DNA of 64,000 nucleotides from G958295645 sp965242735 (lineage in GTDB: Bacteria > Gemmatimonadota > Gemmatimonadetes > Longimicrobiales > Gaopeijiaceae): positions 2,046,001-2,110,000 of the forward strand of contig OZ251497.1 of NCBI GenBank assembly GCA_965242735.1, read 5' to 3'. The notes under the pieces were generated by a model. The model saw nothing but the letters and a program-made list of their open reading frames with translations. It had not been told where the DNA came from and searched no databases. The first letter of the stretch is position 1, and each line of letters starts with the position of its first letter. Below are positions 16,879 to 24,695 of the stretch, piece after piece. The position numbers and the translations under genes are program-made.

Positions 16879-18302
16879 GCTTTCGGTTCTTCATCGCGGA
16901 CGACGGCGCCCCGGACGCCTGGGCGCCCTTCCGGCTCACGCGGCCCATCGGCGAGATGCTGTACGGCACCGAGACCCTTCGCGCCCGTTGCGAACGTGTG
17001 TTGGGCGTCCGATGCGAGGGCTACGTCGGACGCGCCGGCATTCCCAAGACCTCCAAGGACCTGGCTCCTCATGCCGCCCTGGACGGCTTCGAGGAACCTG
17101 GAGCGCCGCCCTGCCTGATCCCGCCGCTCGCCCCCCGCGACGCGCGCGCGTCCGGCGTTCTCGTGCTCTCCGGCCGCTTCGTGCCCAGCGAGGAGGCGTT
17201 CGCTTCGCTACGGGCAACCGGAACGCTGGGGCCGGAGTTCACCACGCTCGTCGTCGGCACCGAGATCGCGGGCCTGTGGCTGCCGCGCGACAAGCCGTCG
17301 GACTTGGAGGACTGGCCGTGGCCGTCGCGTCCCCCGTCGGAGAGGTCGAAGGAGAGCTCCGAGGATTGGGACTGGTCTAGGCACGTGTTCTCCCAAGAGG
17401 ACGTTTCCTACGACCGGCCGGACGGGTCCGGCGACCCGTACGCGGCGCGGGCGACGGCGTTGTCCGCTCCCGGCCATTGGCCTGAGCTGGCCGTGGACGG
17501 CACGATGCTGGCTTCCATTTGGGAACTCATGGACTCCAACGGCGCGCGCATCGGGGCGGACGCCTGCCGCTTCCAGGACTGCGGCCTGCCGCCCGGCGTC
17601 CACCGCGTGGGCGACGGCATGGTCAGCGTGGCCGATGGCGTCCGCATCGATCCGGGAGTTGTCTTCGACGTCTCGGAAGGACCGGTGTTGCTGGACGAAG
17701 GCGTCCGCGTCCGGGCTTTGTCCAGAATCGCCGGGCCGACGTACATAGGACCGGCTTCCACGATCCTCGGCGACTCGGTCTCGGCCACAAGCATCGGCCC
17801 GGCCTGCCTGGTGCACGGCGAGGTCTCCTCCTTCGTGTTGCTCGGCTTCGCCAACAAGGCGCACGGGGGCGCTCTGGCCCATTCCGTGGCCGGGCGCTGG
17901 GTCAACTTCGGCGGGGGAACCAGGAACTCCAACCTCAAGAACACGTACGGTCCGGTGCGCTGCGACATGGTGGGCAGCGGGCCGTCGGAAACGGGCTTGA
18001 TCAAGGCTGGCTGTCTGGTGGGCGACCACGTCCGCACCGGCATCGGCACGTTGCTCGACGCGGGCTCGGTGATCGGGGCGGGCTCCGTCCTGTTCGGGGG
18101 AATGATGCCGCCCAAGCACGTGCCCCCCTTCTCGTGGGCGGGACCGGGCCCGAACGACTTGGACGAATGCGACATCGACCGCTTCCTCGTCACCGCCGAC
18201 CGGGTCATGGCCCGCCGCGGCCAGTCGCTCTCCGACGGGATGCGCCGCCTCTACCGCCGCGCGTTCCACGAGACCCGCCCCTTGCGGACGCCCGCTCCCT
18301 AG
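16875..18302 (+). CDS. GlmU-like sugar nucleotidyltransferase with left-handed beta-helix
   Basis: 475 residues resembling the split GlmU-related family known in Bacteroidetes-type genomes. The N-terminal part (MSFRFFIADDG...RPIGEMLYGTETLRAR) is a divergent nucleotidyltransferase. The C-terminal part (about residues 250-430) shows hexapeptide repeats of a left-handed beta-helix acyltransferase, with GTRNSNLKNTYG and HVRTGIGTLLDAGSVIG. A role in UDP-GlcNAc or a related nucleotide sugar is likely, but the exact substrate cannot be told. A Ser/Asp/Trp-rich linker near residue 140-180 looks disordered. ATGA overlap with manC indicates joint use in surface polysaccharide precursor supply. Confidence 0.8.
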   Translation: MSFRFFIADDGAPDAWAPFRLTRPIGEMLYGTETLRARCERVLGVRCEGYVGRAGIPKTSKDLAPHAALDGFEEPGAPPCLIPPLAPRDARASGVLVLSGRFVPSEEAFASLRATGTLGPEFTTLVVGTEIAGLWLPRDKPSDLEDWPWPSRPPSERSKESSEDWDWSRHVFSQEDVSYDRPDGSGDPYAARATALSAPGHWPELAVDGTMLASIWELMDSNGARIGADACRFQDCGLPPGVHRVGDGMVSVADGVRIDPGVVFDVSEGPVLLDEGVRVRALSRIAGPTYIGPASTILGDSVSATSIGPACLVHGEVSSFVLLGFANKAHGGALAHSVAGRWVNFGGGTRNSNLKNTYGPVRCDMVGSGPSETGLIKAGCLVGDHVRTGIGTLLDAGSVIGAGSVLFGGMMPPKHVPPFSWAGPGPNDLDECDIDRFLVTADRVMARRGQSLSDGMRRLYRRAFHETRPLRTPAP

Positions 18303-18312
18303 CCCCGCCGCC

Positions 18313-19137
18313 TTGCAGTTCTCGGTCCTGGGCAGCGGGAGCCGCGGCAACGCGACCCTCGTGACCAACGGCGAGACCCATCTCCTGGTGGACGCCGGAT
18401 TCAGCCGGGCCGAGACGCGCCGCCGCATGGACGCCTGCGGCCTCTCGCCCAGCGACCTCGCGGCCATCGTGCTGACCCACGAGCACGGCGACCATGCCCG
18501 GGGCGCCGGCGTGCTGGCCCGCGCCGACGACATTCCGCTTTGGATGACGGCGGGCACGCGAGGCAGCCTGGGACGAGTCCTGCGCGGCGGCGAAGCGGTG
18601 CGCGACTTCCGCCCCGGCCACCATTTCCGCGTCGGCGGCCTGACGATCCACCCCTTCGCCACGCTCCACGACGCCGCCGAACCCGTCGCGGTGGTGGTCG
18701 AGGACTCCGTCACCGGCGTTCGCCTGGGCATCGCAACCGACCTGGGCCGCTCCACCGCGCAGGCCCGGCACTTCCTTCAACGCTGCCACGGGCTCGTCGT
18801 GGAAGCCAACCACGACGAGCGCCTCTTGTGGACCCAGGCGCCCTACCCCGTAGCCGTCAAAAACAGAATCGCCTCCAGCCATGGTCACCTGTCCAACCAA
18901 GCGGCGGCCGGGCTGTTGCGCGAGCTGTGGACGCCTCACCTGCGCGCCGTCGTCCTCGCGCACGTCTCCGAGGAGGCCAACACGCCTTCTTGCGCGGTCG
19001 AGGCCGTCGACGCGCCCTTGAGAAGCCGGGGATTCGCGGGCGTCCTGCACGTCGCCAGCGCGGACCGGCCCACGCCGTTGCTCGACCTGCGCGCGCCCCG
19101 GCCGCCCGGCGGCTCTTCCCAACCCTACTTCCTTTAG
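18313..19137 (+). CDS. MBL-fold hydrolase of the WalJ/YycJ type
   Basis: 274 residues. It starts with TTG, giving MQFSVLGSGSRGNATLV, the family N-terminus (FxVLGSGSxGN). The metal-binding motif THEHGDHARG (about residues 55-64) and later ligands (the D in ATDLG and H in SSHGHLSNQ) are present. Relatives are exonuclease-like metallo-beta-lactamases implicated in cell-wall or DNA-replication coordination. It lies 10 bases after the GlmU-like gene, in the same operon. The next original operon gene was probably the cysteine desulfurase, now separated by the low-GC insert. Confidence 0.87.
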   Translation: MQFSVLGSGSRGNATLVTNGETHLLVDAGFSRAETRRRMDACGLSPSDLAAIVLTHEHGDHARGAGVLARADDIPLWMTAGTRGSLGRVLRGGEAVRDFRPGHHFRVGGLTIHPFATLHDAAEPVAVVVEDSVTGVRLGIATDLGRSTAQARHFLQRCHGLVVEANHDERLLWTQAPYPVAVKNRIASSHGHLSNQAAAGLLRELWTPHLRAVVLAHVSEEANTPSCAVEAVDAPLRSRGFAGVLHVASADRPTPLLDLRAPRPPGGSSQPYFL

Positions 19138-19189
19138 GTCGAGAACCGCCGGAGGCAACAAGCGACCCGGTCGAGCGGCATGGCTCGGA

Positions 19190-19218
19190 TTGACGGCCTT
19201 CACGTCGCGTGCTAGCTT
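19190..19218 (+). promoter_or_regulatory. Promoter of the DUF262-HEPN pair
   Basis: TTGACG (19190-19195), a 17-base spacer and TAGCTT (19213-19218) form a good sigma-70-type promoter. The transcript would start near 19225 and carry a leader of about 78 bases. It gives the inserted pair its own expression. Confidence 0.6.
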
Positions 19219-19302
19219 GCCAGCAACTGGTCCGCCGAGCTGCCGTCCAAGCACCGTCGGCCGGCTCGGCGAGCCGAGACTCGAGAGATTGCTGAACGAC
19301 CG

Positions 19303-20382
19303 ATGACGACCGACGAAAGCAGAACGCCCGCGCCCGACGTCGACGACCCGATCGACGGCGACGAAGAGTTCGCCGACGCCATCAGGTATGCCATAGCAAG
19401 CTATGGCGCAGACATGCCCGTTGACGCAATGGTTCAGAGGCTTGACAGAGACGACATCTTCGTGCCTCCATTCCAGCGGAAGTACGTCTGGAGTCTCCGG
19501 CAGGCCTCGAAGTTCATCGAATCGTTGCTCTTGGGATTGCCCGTCCCGGGCATTTTCCTGTTTCGTGTTCCAAGATCTCGCAAGTTGATGGTCGTGGATG
19601 GCCAGCAGAGGATTCTCACTCTGCAACGGTTTCGTCATGGCATCTTCAACGGAAAGACATTTGCATTGACCGACGTGTTGGATCATTTTTCCGGTATGAC
19701 CTATGGCGATCTGCAAGACAAGGACAAGCGGGAATTGAACGATTCGATAATCCATACGACGATATTTGAACAACTCAAGCCGACCGATGATCGTAGTTCC
19801 GTATACTCGGTCTTCGAGAGATTGAATACAGGTAGTACGCCGCTTCAACCGCAGGAAGTTCGCGTTTGCGTATGCCGGGACCCGTTGAGCGATTTGCTGG
19901 AAGAATTGGCTCAATATCCCCCATGGAGGGATTTGTACGGTGCACCGAATGCGCGCAAGAAAGACGAAGAGATAATTCTTCGCGTCTTGGCACTCTACGA
20001 TTCGCTTGACGACTACAAGCGACCCATGAAGCAGTTCTTGAATGATTTCATGGAACGCCATGCCGATCTGAACGAGGACGCATGCGATGCCTTGCGGAAG
20101 CGCTTCGAAGCAGTGGCGACCACGGTTGCAACTCACTTGGGATATCAAGCGCTTAGGCCAGAGAGAAGCTTGAACGTCTCCGTCGTGGATGCGGTGATGG
20201 TCGGCATCTCCCATCGCTTGGACAAAGGACCCATTCACGACCCAGAGGCATTGCAAACCGCACACAAGAGGGTATTGGAAGATCTCAAGACATCGGAACT
20301 GTACAAGACAGGCACCACGAACAAGGATCGTGTCGTCCAGCGGATTGAGATCGCCAGAAAGGCATACGATTCTGTAAGGTGA
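19303..20382 (+). CDS. DUF262 (GmrSD N-terminal / ParB-fold) protein
   Basis: 359 residues. The DUF262 hallmarks are FQRKYVW (57-63) and VVDGQQR (97-103), the ParB-like NTPase/nuclease fold seen in GmrS-type restriction proteins. There is no C-terminal HNH/DUF1524 nuclease domain, so this is the stand-alone form. Base composition is clearly lower in GC than both sides, and codon use differs (many AAG/GAT/TTG codons), indicating transfer. It is followed 3 bases later by a HEPN gene. DUF262-HEPN pairs suggest a toxin-antitoxin or abortive-infection module, with the DUF262 protein as sensor, NTPase or antidote; that division of labour is inference. Confidence 0.85.
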   Translation: MTTDESRTPAPDVDDPIDGDEEFADAIRYAIASYGADMPVDAMVQRLDRDDIFVPPFQRKYVWSLRQASKFIESLLLGLPVPGIFLFRVPRSRKLMVVDGQQRILTLQRFRHGIFNGKTFALTDVLDHFSGMTYGDLQDKDKRELNDSIIHTTIFEQLKPTDDRSSVYSVFERLNTGSTPLQPQEVRVCVCRDPLSDLLEELAQYPPWRDLYGAPNARKKDEEIILRVLALYDSLDDYKRPMKQFLNDFMERHADLNEDACDALRKRFEAVATTVATHLGYQALRPERSLNVSVVDAVMVGISHRLDKGPIHDPEALQTAHKRVLEDLKTSELYKTGTTNKDRVVQRIEIARKAYDSVR

Positions 20383-20385
20383 AGA

Positions 20386-20871
20386 ATGATTACAACTGAC
20401 AGTGCTCGATTGGAAGTAGCGTTTGAATCCATGCTCGAAGAAGCTAATGCAGCATCCGACAAAAATCAATCGTACCTTGCCCAGCTGATAACGATTTGGG
20501 CATCGGGATATCTGGAAGCGAGATGCCGGGAAGTCATCGGAACGTACACGACGCGGCGCGCACAACCCAACATTGCTAAGTATGTACGACACGATCTTGA
20601 TCGCTTCAGCAATCCCAAGATGGGAAAGATTATCGAATTGGTTCGCAGATTTGACAAAAACGTTTCCGACGAACTGGAGTCCTTTGCGGAGGGCCAGATT
20701 CGAGAAGGAATAGACAGCATCGTCAGCAATCGCCACAAGATAGCTCATGGCCGACCGTCGCAGATCAGCATCGCAGCCATCTCTCGATATTTCACGACGC
20801 TCGAGAATTTGCCCGGAAGATGGAGGCCCTGCTCCTTCACTGAAACGCCATGCGAGCCATGGAAGACCTGA
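20386..20871 (+). CDS. HEPN-domain putative RNase (RiboL-PSP-HEPN-like), late frameshift suspected
   Basis: 161 residues as read. It is an all-helical small protein with the HEPN active-site motif Rx4H: NRHKIAHG, Arg116 and His121. The pattern (YLEARCREVI...RFSNPKMGKIIELV...VSNRHKIAHG) resembles the RiboL-PSP-type HEPN family. HEPN proteins with this motif are typically metal-independent RNases and toxins. The last 20 residues (after FTTLE) are Pro/Trp/Cys-rich and unlike a helical end. One base shift near 20806-20808 instead gives FARKMEALLLH and a TGA at 20841-20843, just before the next gene. This suggests a recent one-base loss, a sequence error, or C-terminal inactivation. As read, it overlaps the desulfurase by 13-22 bases. 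Confidence 0.75.
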   Translation: MITTDSARLEVAFESMLEEANAASDKNQSYLAQLITIWASGYLEARCREVIGTYTTRRAQPNIAKYVRHDLDRFSNPKMGKIIELVRRFDKNVSDELESFAEGQIREGIDSIVSNRHKIAHGRPSQISIAAISRYFTTLENLPGRWRPCSFTETPCEPWKT

Positions 20872-22013
20872 TCTACGCCGACCACGCGGCGACGACGCCG
20901 TTGCGCTCGGAAGTCGCGCAAGCCATGGACGGTTGCCGGGAGCAAGCGTTCGCCAATCCTTCGAGCGCACACCGGTGGGGCCGCTGGGCGCGGCGGCGGC
21001 TGAACGAGGCGCGCGAGGAGGCCGCGGCCGCCTTGGGCACGCTGGCCGTCCGCGTGTTCTGGACGCGCGGGGGCACGGAGTCGGCCAACATCGCGGTGCT
21101 GGGCCGGATTCGGCGCGTCGCCGGCGAAGGGAGCAGGCCGGTCGTGGCGACCTCGGACATCGAGCACCCGGCCGTGGCCCGAGCGGCCGAGCAGGCCGCG
21201 ACGGAAGGCGCCGTGCATGTTGGGATCGGCGTCCATCGAGGAGAACTGGACATGGACGGTCTCCGCTCGGCGTTGGCGCAACGCCCGGCGCTGGTCTCGT
21301 GCATGTGGGTCAACAACGAGACGGGCCTTTGTCTGCCCGTCGGGGACGTGGCGGCCGAGTGCGCGCGGGCGGGCGTGCCGTTGCACAGCGACGCCGTCCA
21401 AGCGGTCGGCAAGATCCCGGTGCGCCTGGACGAAACGCCCCTGGACATGTTGACCGTGGCCGGCCACAAGATCTACGGGCCCCGGTCCGCCGGCGTGCTC
21501 GTGGCGCCCGAGGCAGGATTCCTGCACCCGCTTCACTACGGCGGAGGCCAAGAGCACGGATTGCGTCCAGGAACGGAGGACGTGGCGGGCGCCGCCGGCA
21601 TGGCCGAGGCGTTGCGGCTCGCCAAAGCCGAACTGGCCACCGAATCTGCGCGAATCGAGGCGTTGCGCACGGCCGTGGAGGCGCGCATTCGCGAGCGCGT
21701 TCCAGGCGTGCGGGTCCGGGAAGAGCAACATGTCCGCGCGCCCCACATCTCGTCGCTGGCCGTGCCGGGGGCCGACGAGAGCACGTTGCTGGCCGCGCTT
21801 GACATGGCCGGGGTCGCGGCATCCTCGGGCGCGGCCTGTTCGAGCGGTTCGTCCGTCCGCACGGCCCAAGGCAACGACCAAACGAGCGGCGAAGCGACGT
21901 TGCGGCTGAGCTTTGGACGCCTGAGCCGAGCGGAGCATGTCGACCGGCTCTCGGACGCCGTGCGCGACGCAACAGCGCGGGCCCGAGGCCTCAACTCGGA
22001 GGAACAGCCTTGA
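20859..22013 (+). CDS. iscS: Cysteine desulfurase (NifS/IscS type)
   Basis: PLP enzyme that takes sulfur from cysteine and, here, most likely passes it to MnmA for tRNA thiolation. The 384-residue product has the family start LIYADHAATTPL. The PLP lysine is in VAGHKIYGPR (near residue 203), and the persulfide Cys lies in the loop SSGAACSSGS (near 330). The start at 20859 fits the family; an in-frame ATG at 20850 is also possible. No IscU or Fe-S scaffold gene is adjacent. The downstream mnmA overlaps it (TTGA), and GGAGGA in its last codons serves as the mnmA ribosome-binding site. Confidence 0.93.
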   Translation: MEDLIYADHAATTPLRSEVAQAMDGCREQAFANPSSAHRWGRWARRRLNEAREEAAAALGTLAVRVFWTRGGTESANIAVLGRIRRVAGEGSRPVVATSDIEHPAVARAAEQAATEGAVHVGIGVHRGELDMDGLRSALAQRPALVSCMWVNNETGLCLPVGDVAAECARAGVPLHSDAVQAVGKIPVRLDETPLDMLTVAGHKIYGPRSAGVLVAPEAGFLHPLHYGGGQEHGLRPGTEDVAGAAGMAEALRLAKAELATESARIEALRTAVEARIRERVPGVRVREEQHVRAPHISSLAVPGADESTLLAALDMAGVAASSGAACSSGSSVRTAQGNDQTSGEATLRLSFGRLSRAEHVDRLSDAVRDATARARGLNSEEQP

Positions 22014-23284
22014 ACACGCCCGCCAAGGGGACGCCGACCTCCGAAGCCCGCGGCGAGACCGCGACCCGATCGCGGCCCAGCGGACGCCCGGAACGAGTGC
22101 TGGCGGCCATGTCGGGCGGGGTCGACTCGTCCGTCGCGGCGGCAATGCTCGTGGAGGCCGGCCACGAGGTCGTCGGCGCGACGATGAAGACCTTCTGCTA
22201 CAGCGGCACCGGCGGCAATTCGAAGACGTGCTGCGGCCTGGACGGGATTCGCGACGCCCGGCAGGTCGCGGACGTCCTAGGCATACCCCATTACGTGTTC
22301 GACGTCGAGGAAGCCTTCACCCGCGACGTGATCGACGACTTCGTCAACGAGTACGGCCGCGGGCGCACGCCCAACCCCTGCGTCCGCTGCAACTCCAACA
22401 CGAAGTTCCGCGACCTGCTGGCTCGGGCGCGGGCGCTGGGCTGCGACGCCGTGGCGTCCGGCCACTACGCGCGACTCGATCTCGGCGGCGTCCGTCCTCG
22501 ATTGTTGCGCGGCGCCGACGAGTCCAAGGACCAGACCTACTTCTTGTGGGCCTTGCCGGCCGATCTGCTCGGCCGCCTTCGCTTTCCGCTAGGGGCCTTG
22601 ACCAAGGCCGAAGTCAGGGCGCGAGCGCGGTCGATGGGCTTGGCCACCGCCGACAAGCCGGAGTCGCAGGAGATCTGCTTCGTGCCCGAAGGCCGCTACC
22701 GCGACTTCCTCGGCACACGCCTGCTTCCGACGCACCCGGCTCTTTCCCCCGGCCCCTTGGTGGATCCCGCCGGCAAACGCGTCGGCACTCACAACGGCTA
22801 CGCCGACTTCACCGTCGGGCAACGCAAGGGACTCGGAGGGGGGATGCCGGAGCGCTTCTACGTCCTGGAGATCCGCCCCCGCACGAGAGAAGTCGTGATC
22901 GGCCCGAAGCGGTTCCTCCACGCGCGCACAGTCTTCGTCGACGACCTCAACTGGCTCGCCCCGCCCCCCCGAGCCGGCGACCGCCTGCACGTCCAGCTGC
23001 GCCACCGCGGGGAGGCGCTCCCCTGCCGCGTCGTCGCCTGCAACGCCGACGAACTGGAGCTGTCCCTGGACGAGCCGGCCCGTCCCGCCGCCCCGGGTCA
23101 ATCCGCCGTGCTGTTCGCCGGGGCGGAGGTGCTGGGAGGCGGCCGGTCATGCGGGCGCGTCGACGGCGGCGCCCGATACGCCCCCAAGACAGCCCTGGCC
23201 GGCTGCCGTCCCGGCGGAAGCGACGGCACGGCCGACGAACCGCCGCACGCTCTCGCTTCAGGTGGAACCGGGCTAGGCCGCTAG
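22010..23284 (+). CDS. mnmA: tRNA-specific 2-thiouridylase MnmA
   Basis: Introduces the 2-thio group into U34 of Lys, Glu and Gln tRNAs, using sulfur from the desulfurase. 424 residues with PP-loop SGGVDSS (35-41) and catalytic Cys in SQEICF (Cys223). The other active-site motif is CVRC (Cys124/Cys127), i.e. CxxC where E. coli has DxxC; an extra Cys pair (TCCG, 73-75) lies upstream. CxxC forms may carry an Fe-S cluster. The TTG at 22010 has GGAGGA 6 bases upstream. The last 40 or so residues after VLGGG are a Gly/Ala-rich tail not usual for the family, perhaps read-through after loss of the original stop. Confidence 0.93.
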   Translation: MNTPAKGTPTSEARGETATRSRPSGRPERVLAAMSGGVDSSVAAAMLVEAGHEVVGATMKTFCYSGTGGNSKTCCGLDGIRDARQVADVLGIPHYVFDVEEAFTRDVIDDFVNEYGRGRTPNPCVRCNSNTKFRDLLARARALGCDAVASGHYARLDLGGVRPRLLRGADESKDQTYFLWALPADLLGRLRFPLGALTKAEVRARARSMGLATADKPESQEICFVPEGRYRDFLGTRLLPTHPALSPGPLVDPAGKRVGTHNGYADFTVGQRKGLGGGMPERFYVLEIRPRTREVVIGPKRFLHARTVFVDDLNWLAPPPRAGDRLHVQLRHRGEALPCRVVACNADELELSLDEPARPAAPGQSAVLFAGAEVLGGGRSCGRVDGGARYAPKTALAGCRPGGSDGTADEPPHALASGGTGLGR

Positions 23285-23308
23285 GCGAGGTTACGCCAAG
23301 CTGGTGCG

Positions 23309-24679
23309 CTAGAACGGCAGGAACCGCACCAGATCGTTGCCCAGCGCCAGCGCCATGATGCCCACGACGACGATCAGCCCCACTTGGCTCCAGCGGAGCC
23401 GTTGCTTGGCCGTCACCTTCTTGCCCCGCACCGCCTCGATGGCCAGGAAGACCATGTGCCCTCCGTCCAGCACGGGAATCGGAAGCATGTTGAGCACGGC
23501 CAAGTTCACGCTGAACAGCGCCATGAACCCCAGGTAGGCGGGCAGTCCCGCCCGGGCGGCGTCGTTGGACATCACGGCTATCGTCCCAATTGACCCCAGC
23601 GAACGCGGCGACACCTGCAACGTCACCAGGGCGCCGACGAACGCGACGATCTGGCGCGTGACGGACACCGTCTGCTCGGCGCCCAAGACCACTGCGCGCT
23701 TCGCGCCCACGGGCGCGTTGACGACCCTGCCCGCGGAGCGCACGCCCAGCGATCCCACCATCTCGCCCGTCGACGGGTCGCGCTCGCTCGCCAGCTCCAC
23801 GAGGCGCACCAGCTCGTCGTCCCCCCTGGACAGCCCGACTTCCACGCGCTCTCCCGCGCGCCTGCGGATCGCGGTGGTCATGTCGAGCCAGCTGCGCACG
23901 GGCTCCCCAGCCACCGAGGAAATGCGGTCGCCGGCTTCGATGCTCGCTCTCTCGGCCGGCGAAGCCGGGACCACCTGGCCGACGACCGGATCCAGCCAAG
24001 GCTCCAGGGCGCCGTCGCGCCGGCGGGAACCGAAGGGATCGGCCAAGATCGCGTCGCGCTCGGCCCGCGACGCCGGCACGACGACATGGAACTCCGCGTC
24101 CGGTCCTTCCGTGACCACCGTCGCGGGTCCGGGCGGGGCCTCCTGGAAGAATCGTCGCAGGTCGCCCCACGTCTCCGGCTCGACGTCGCCGACCCTGGCC
24201 AGTCGCGCTCCCGGCTCGACCCTGGCCAGCGCCTCCATCCCCGCCGGCAGCAGCGACTGCCGCACGGCCATCACTCGTGTGGTGGCCAAGTCCGGCACGC
24301 CCCACGCCGCCGACACGAAGACGAAGAGGACGGCGGCGAACAGCATGTTCATGACCACGCCCGCCGAGATCACGAAAGCCCGCGCCCAAAGAGGCTTGGC
24401 GTCGAAGTCGTCCGGCCGGGGCTCGCGCGGCTGCCCGTCGCCTCCCTCCAGCTTCTCCATCATGTCGTCGTGCATGCCCTGCATCTTGACGTAGCCGCCC
24501 AGGGGGACGGCCGCCACGACGTACTCGGTGCCGCGCCGCGTGAAGCCCAAGATGCGCGGTCCGAAGCCGATGGAGAAGCGCTCGACTTTGATGCCCACGG
24601 CCTTGGCCGCGCCGAAGTGCCCGAGCTCGTGCACGAAGATGAGCACGCCCAGCAGCACGATCACGGAGAGTATGAAGAT
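23309..24679 (-). CDS. rseP: Site-2 zinc metalloprotease RseP (RIP family)
   Basis: Intramembrane protease that releases envelope-stress regulators by cleaving anti-sigma factors. The HELGH zinc motif sits in the first TM helix (residues 17-21), a PDZ region lies in the middle (about 245-325), and the second conserved motif NMLPIPVLDGGH is near 395. At the usual start site there is no ATG, GTG or TTG. GGGAGG at 24692-24687 is 7 bases from an ATC at 24679, which would give MFILSVIVLLGVLIFVHELG, the right N-terminus. A GTG at 24664 and a TTG at 24835 (inside dxr) are poorer options. It is the last gene of the ribosomal-protein/isoprenoid operon. Confidence 0.9.
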   Translation of the reverse strand: MFILSVIVLLGVLIFVHELGHFGAAKAVGIKVERFSIGFGPRILGFTRRGTEYVVAAVPLGGYVKMQGMHDDMMEKLEGGDGQPREPRPDDFDAKPLWARAFVISAGVVMNMLFAAVLFVFVSAAWGVPDLATTRVMAVRQSLLPAGMEALARVEPGARLARVGDVEPETWGDLRRFFQEAPPGPATVVTEGPDAEFHVVVPASRAERDAILADPFGSRRRDGALEPWLDPVVGQVVPASPAERASIEAGDRISSVAGEPVRSWLDMTTAIRRRAGERVEVGLSRGDDELVRLVELASERDPSTGEMVGSLGVRSAGRVVNAPVGAKRAVVLGAEQTVSVTRQIVAFVGALVTLQVSPRSLGSIGTIAVMSNDAARAGLPAYLGFMALFSVNLAVLNMLPIPVLDGGHMVFLAIEAVRGKKVTAKQRLRWSQVGLIVVVGIMALALGNDLVRFLPF

Positions 24680-24695
24680 GACGACGCCTCCCTCG

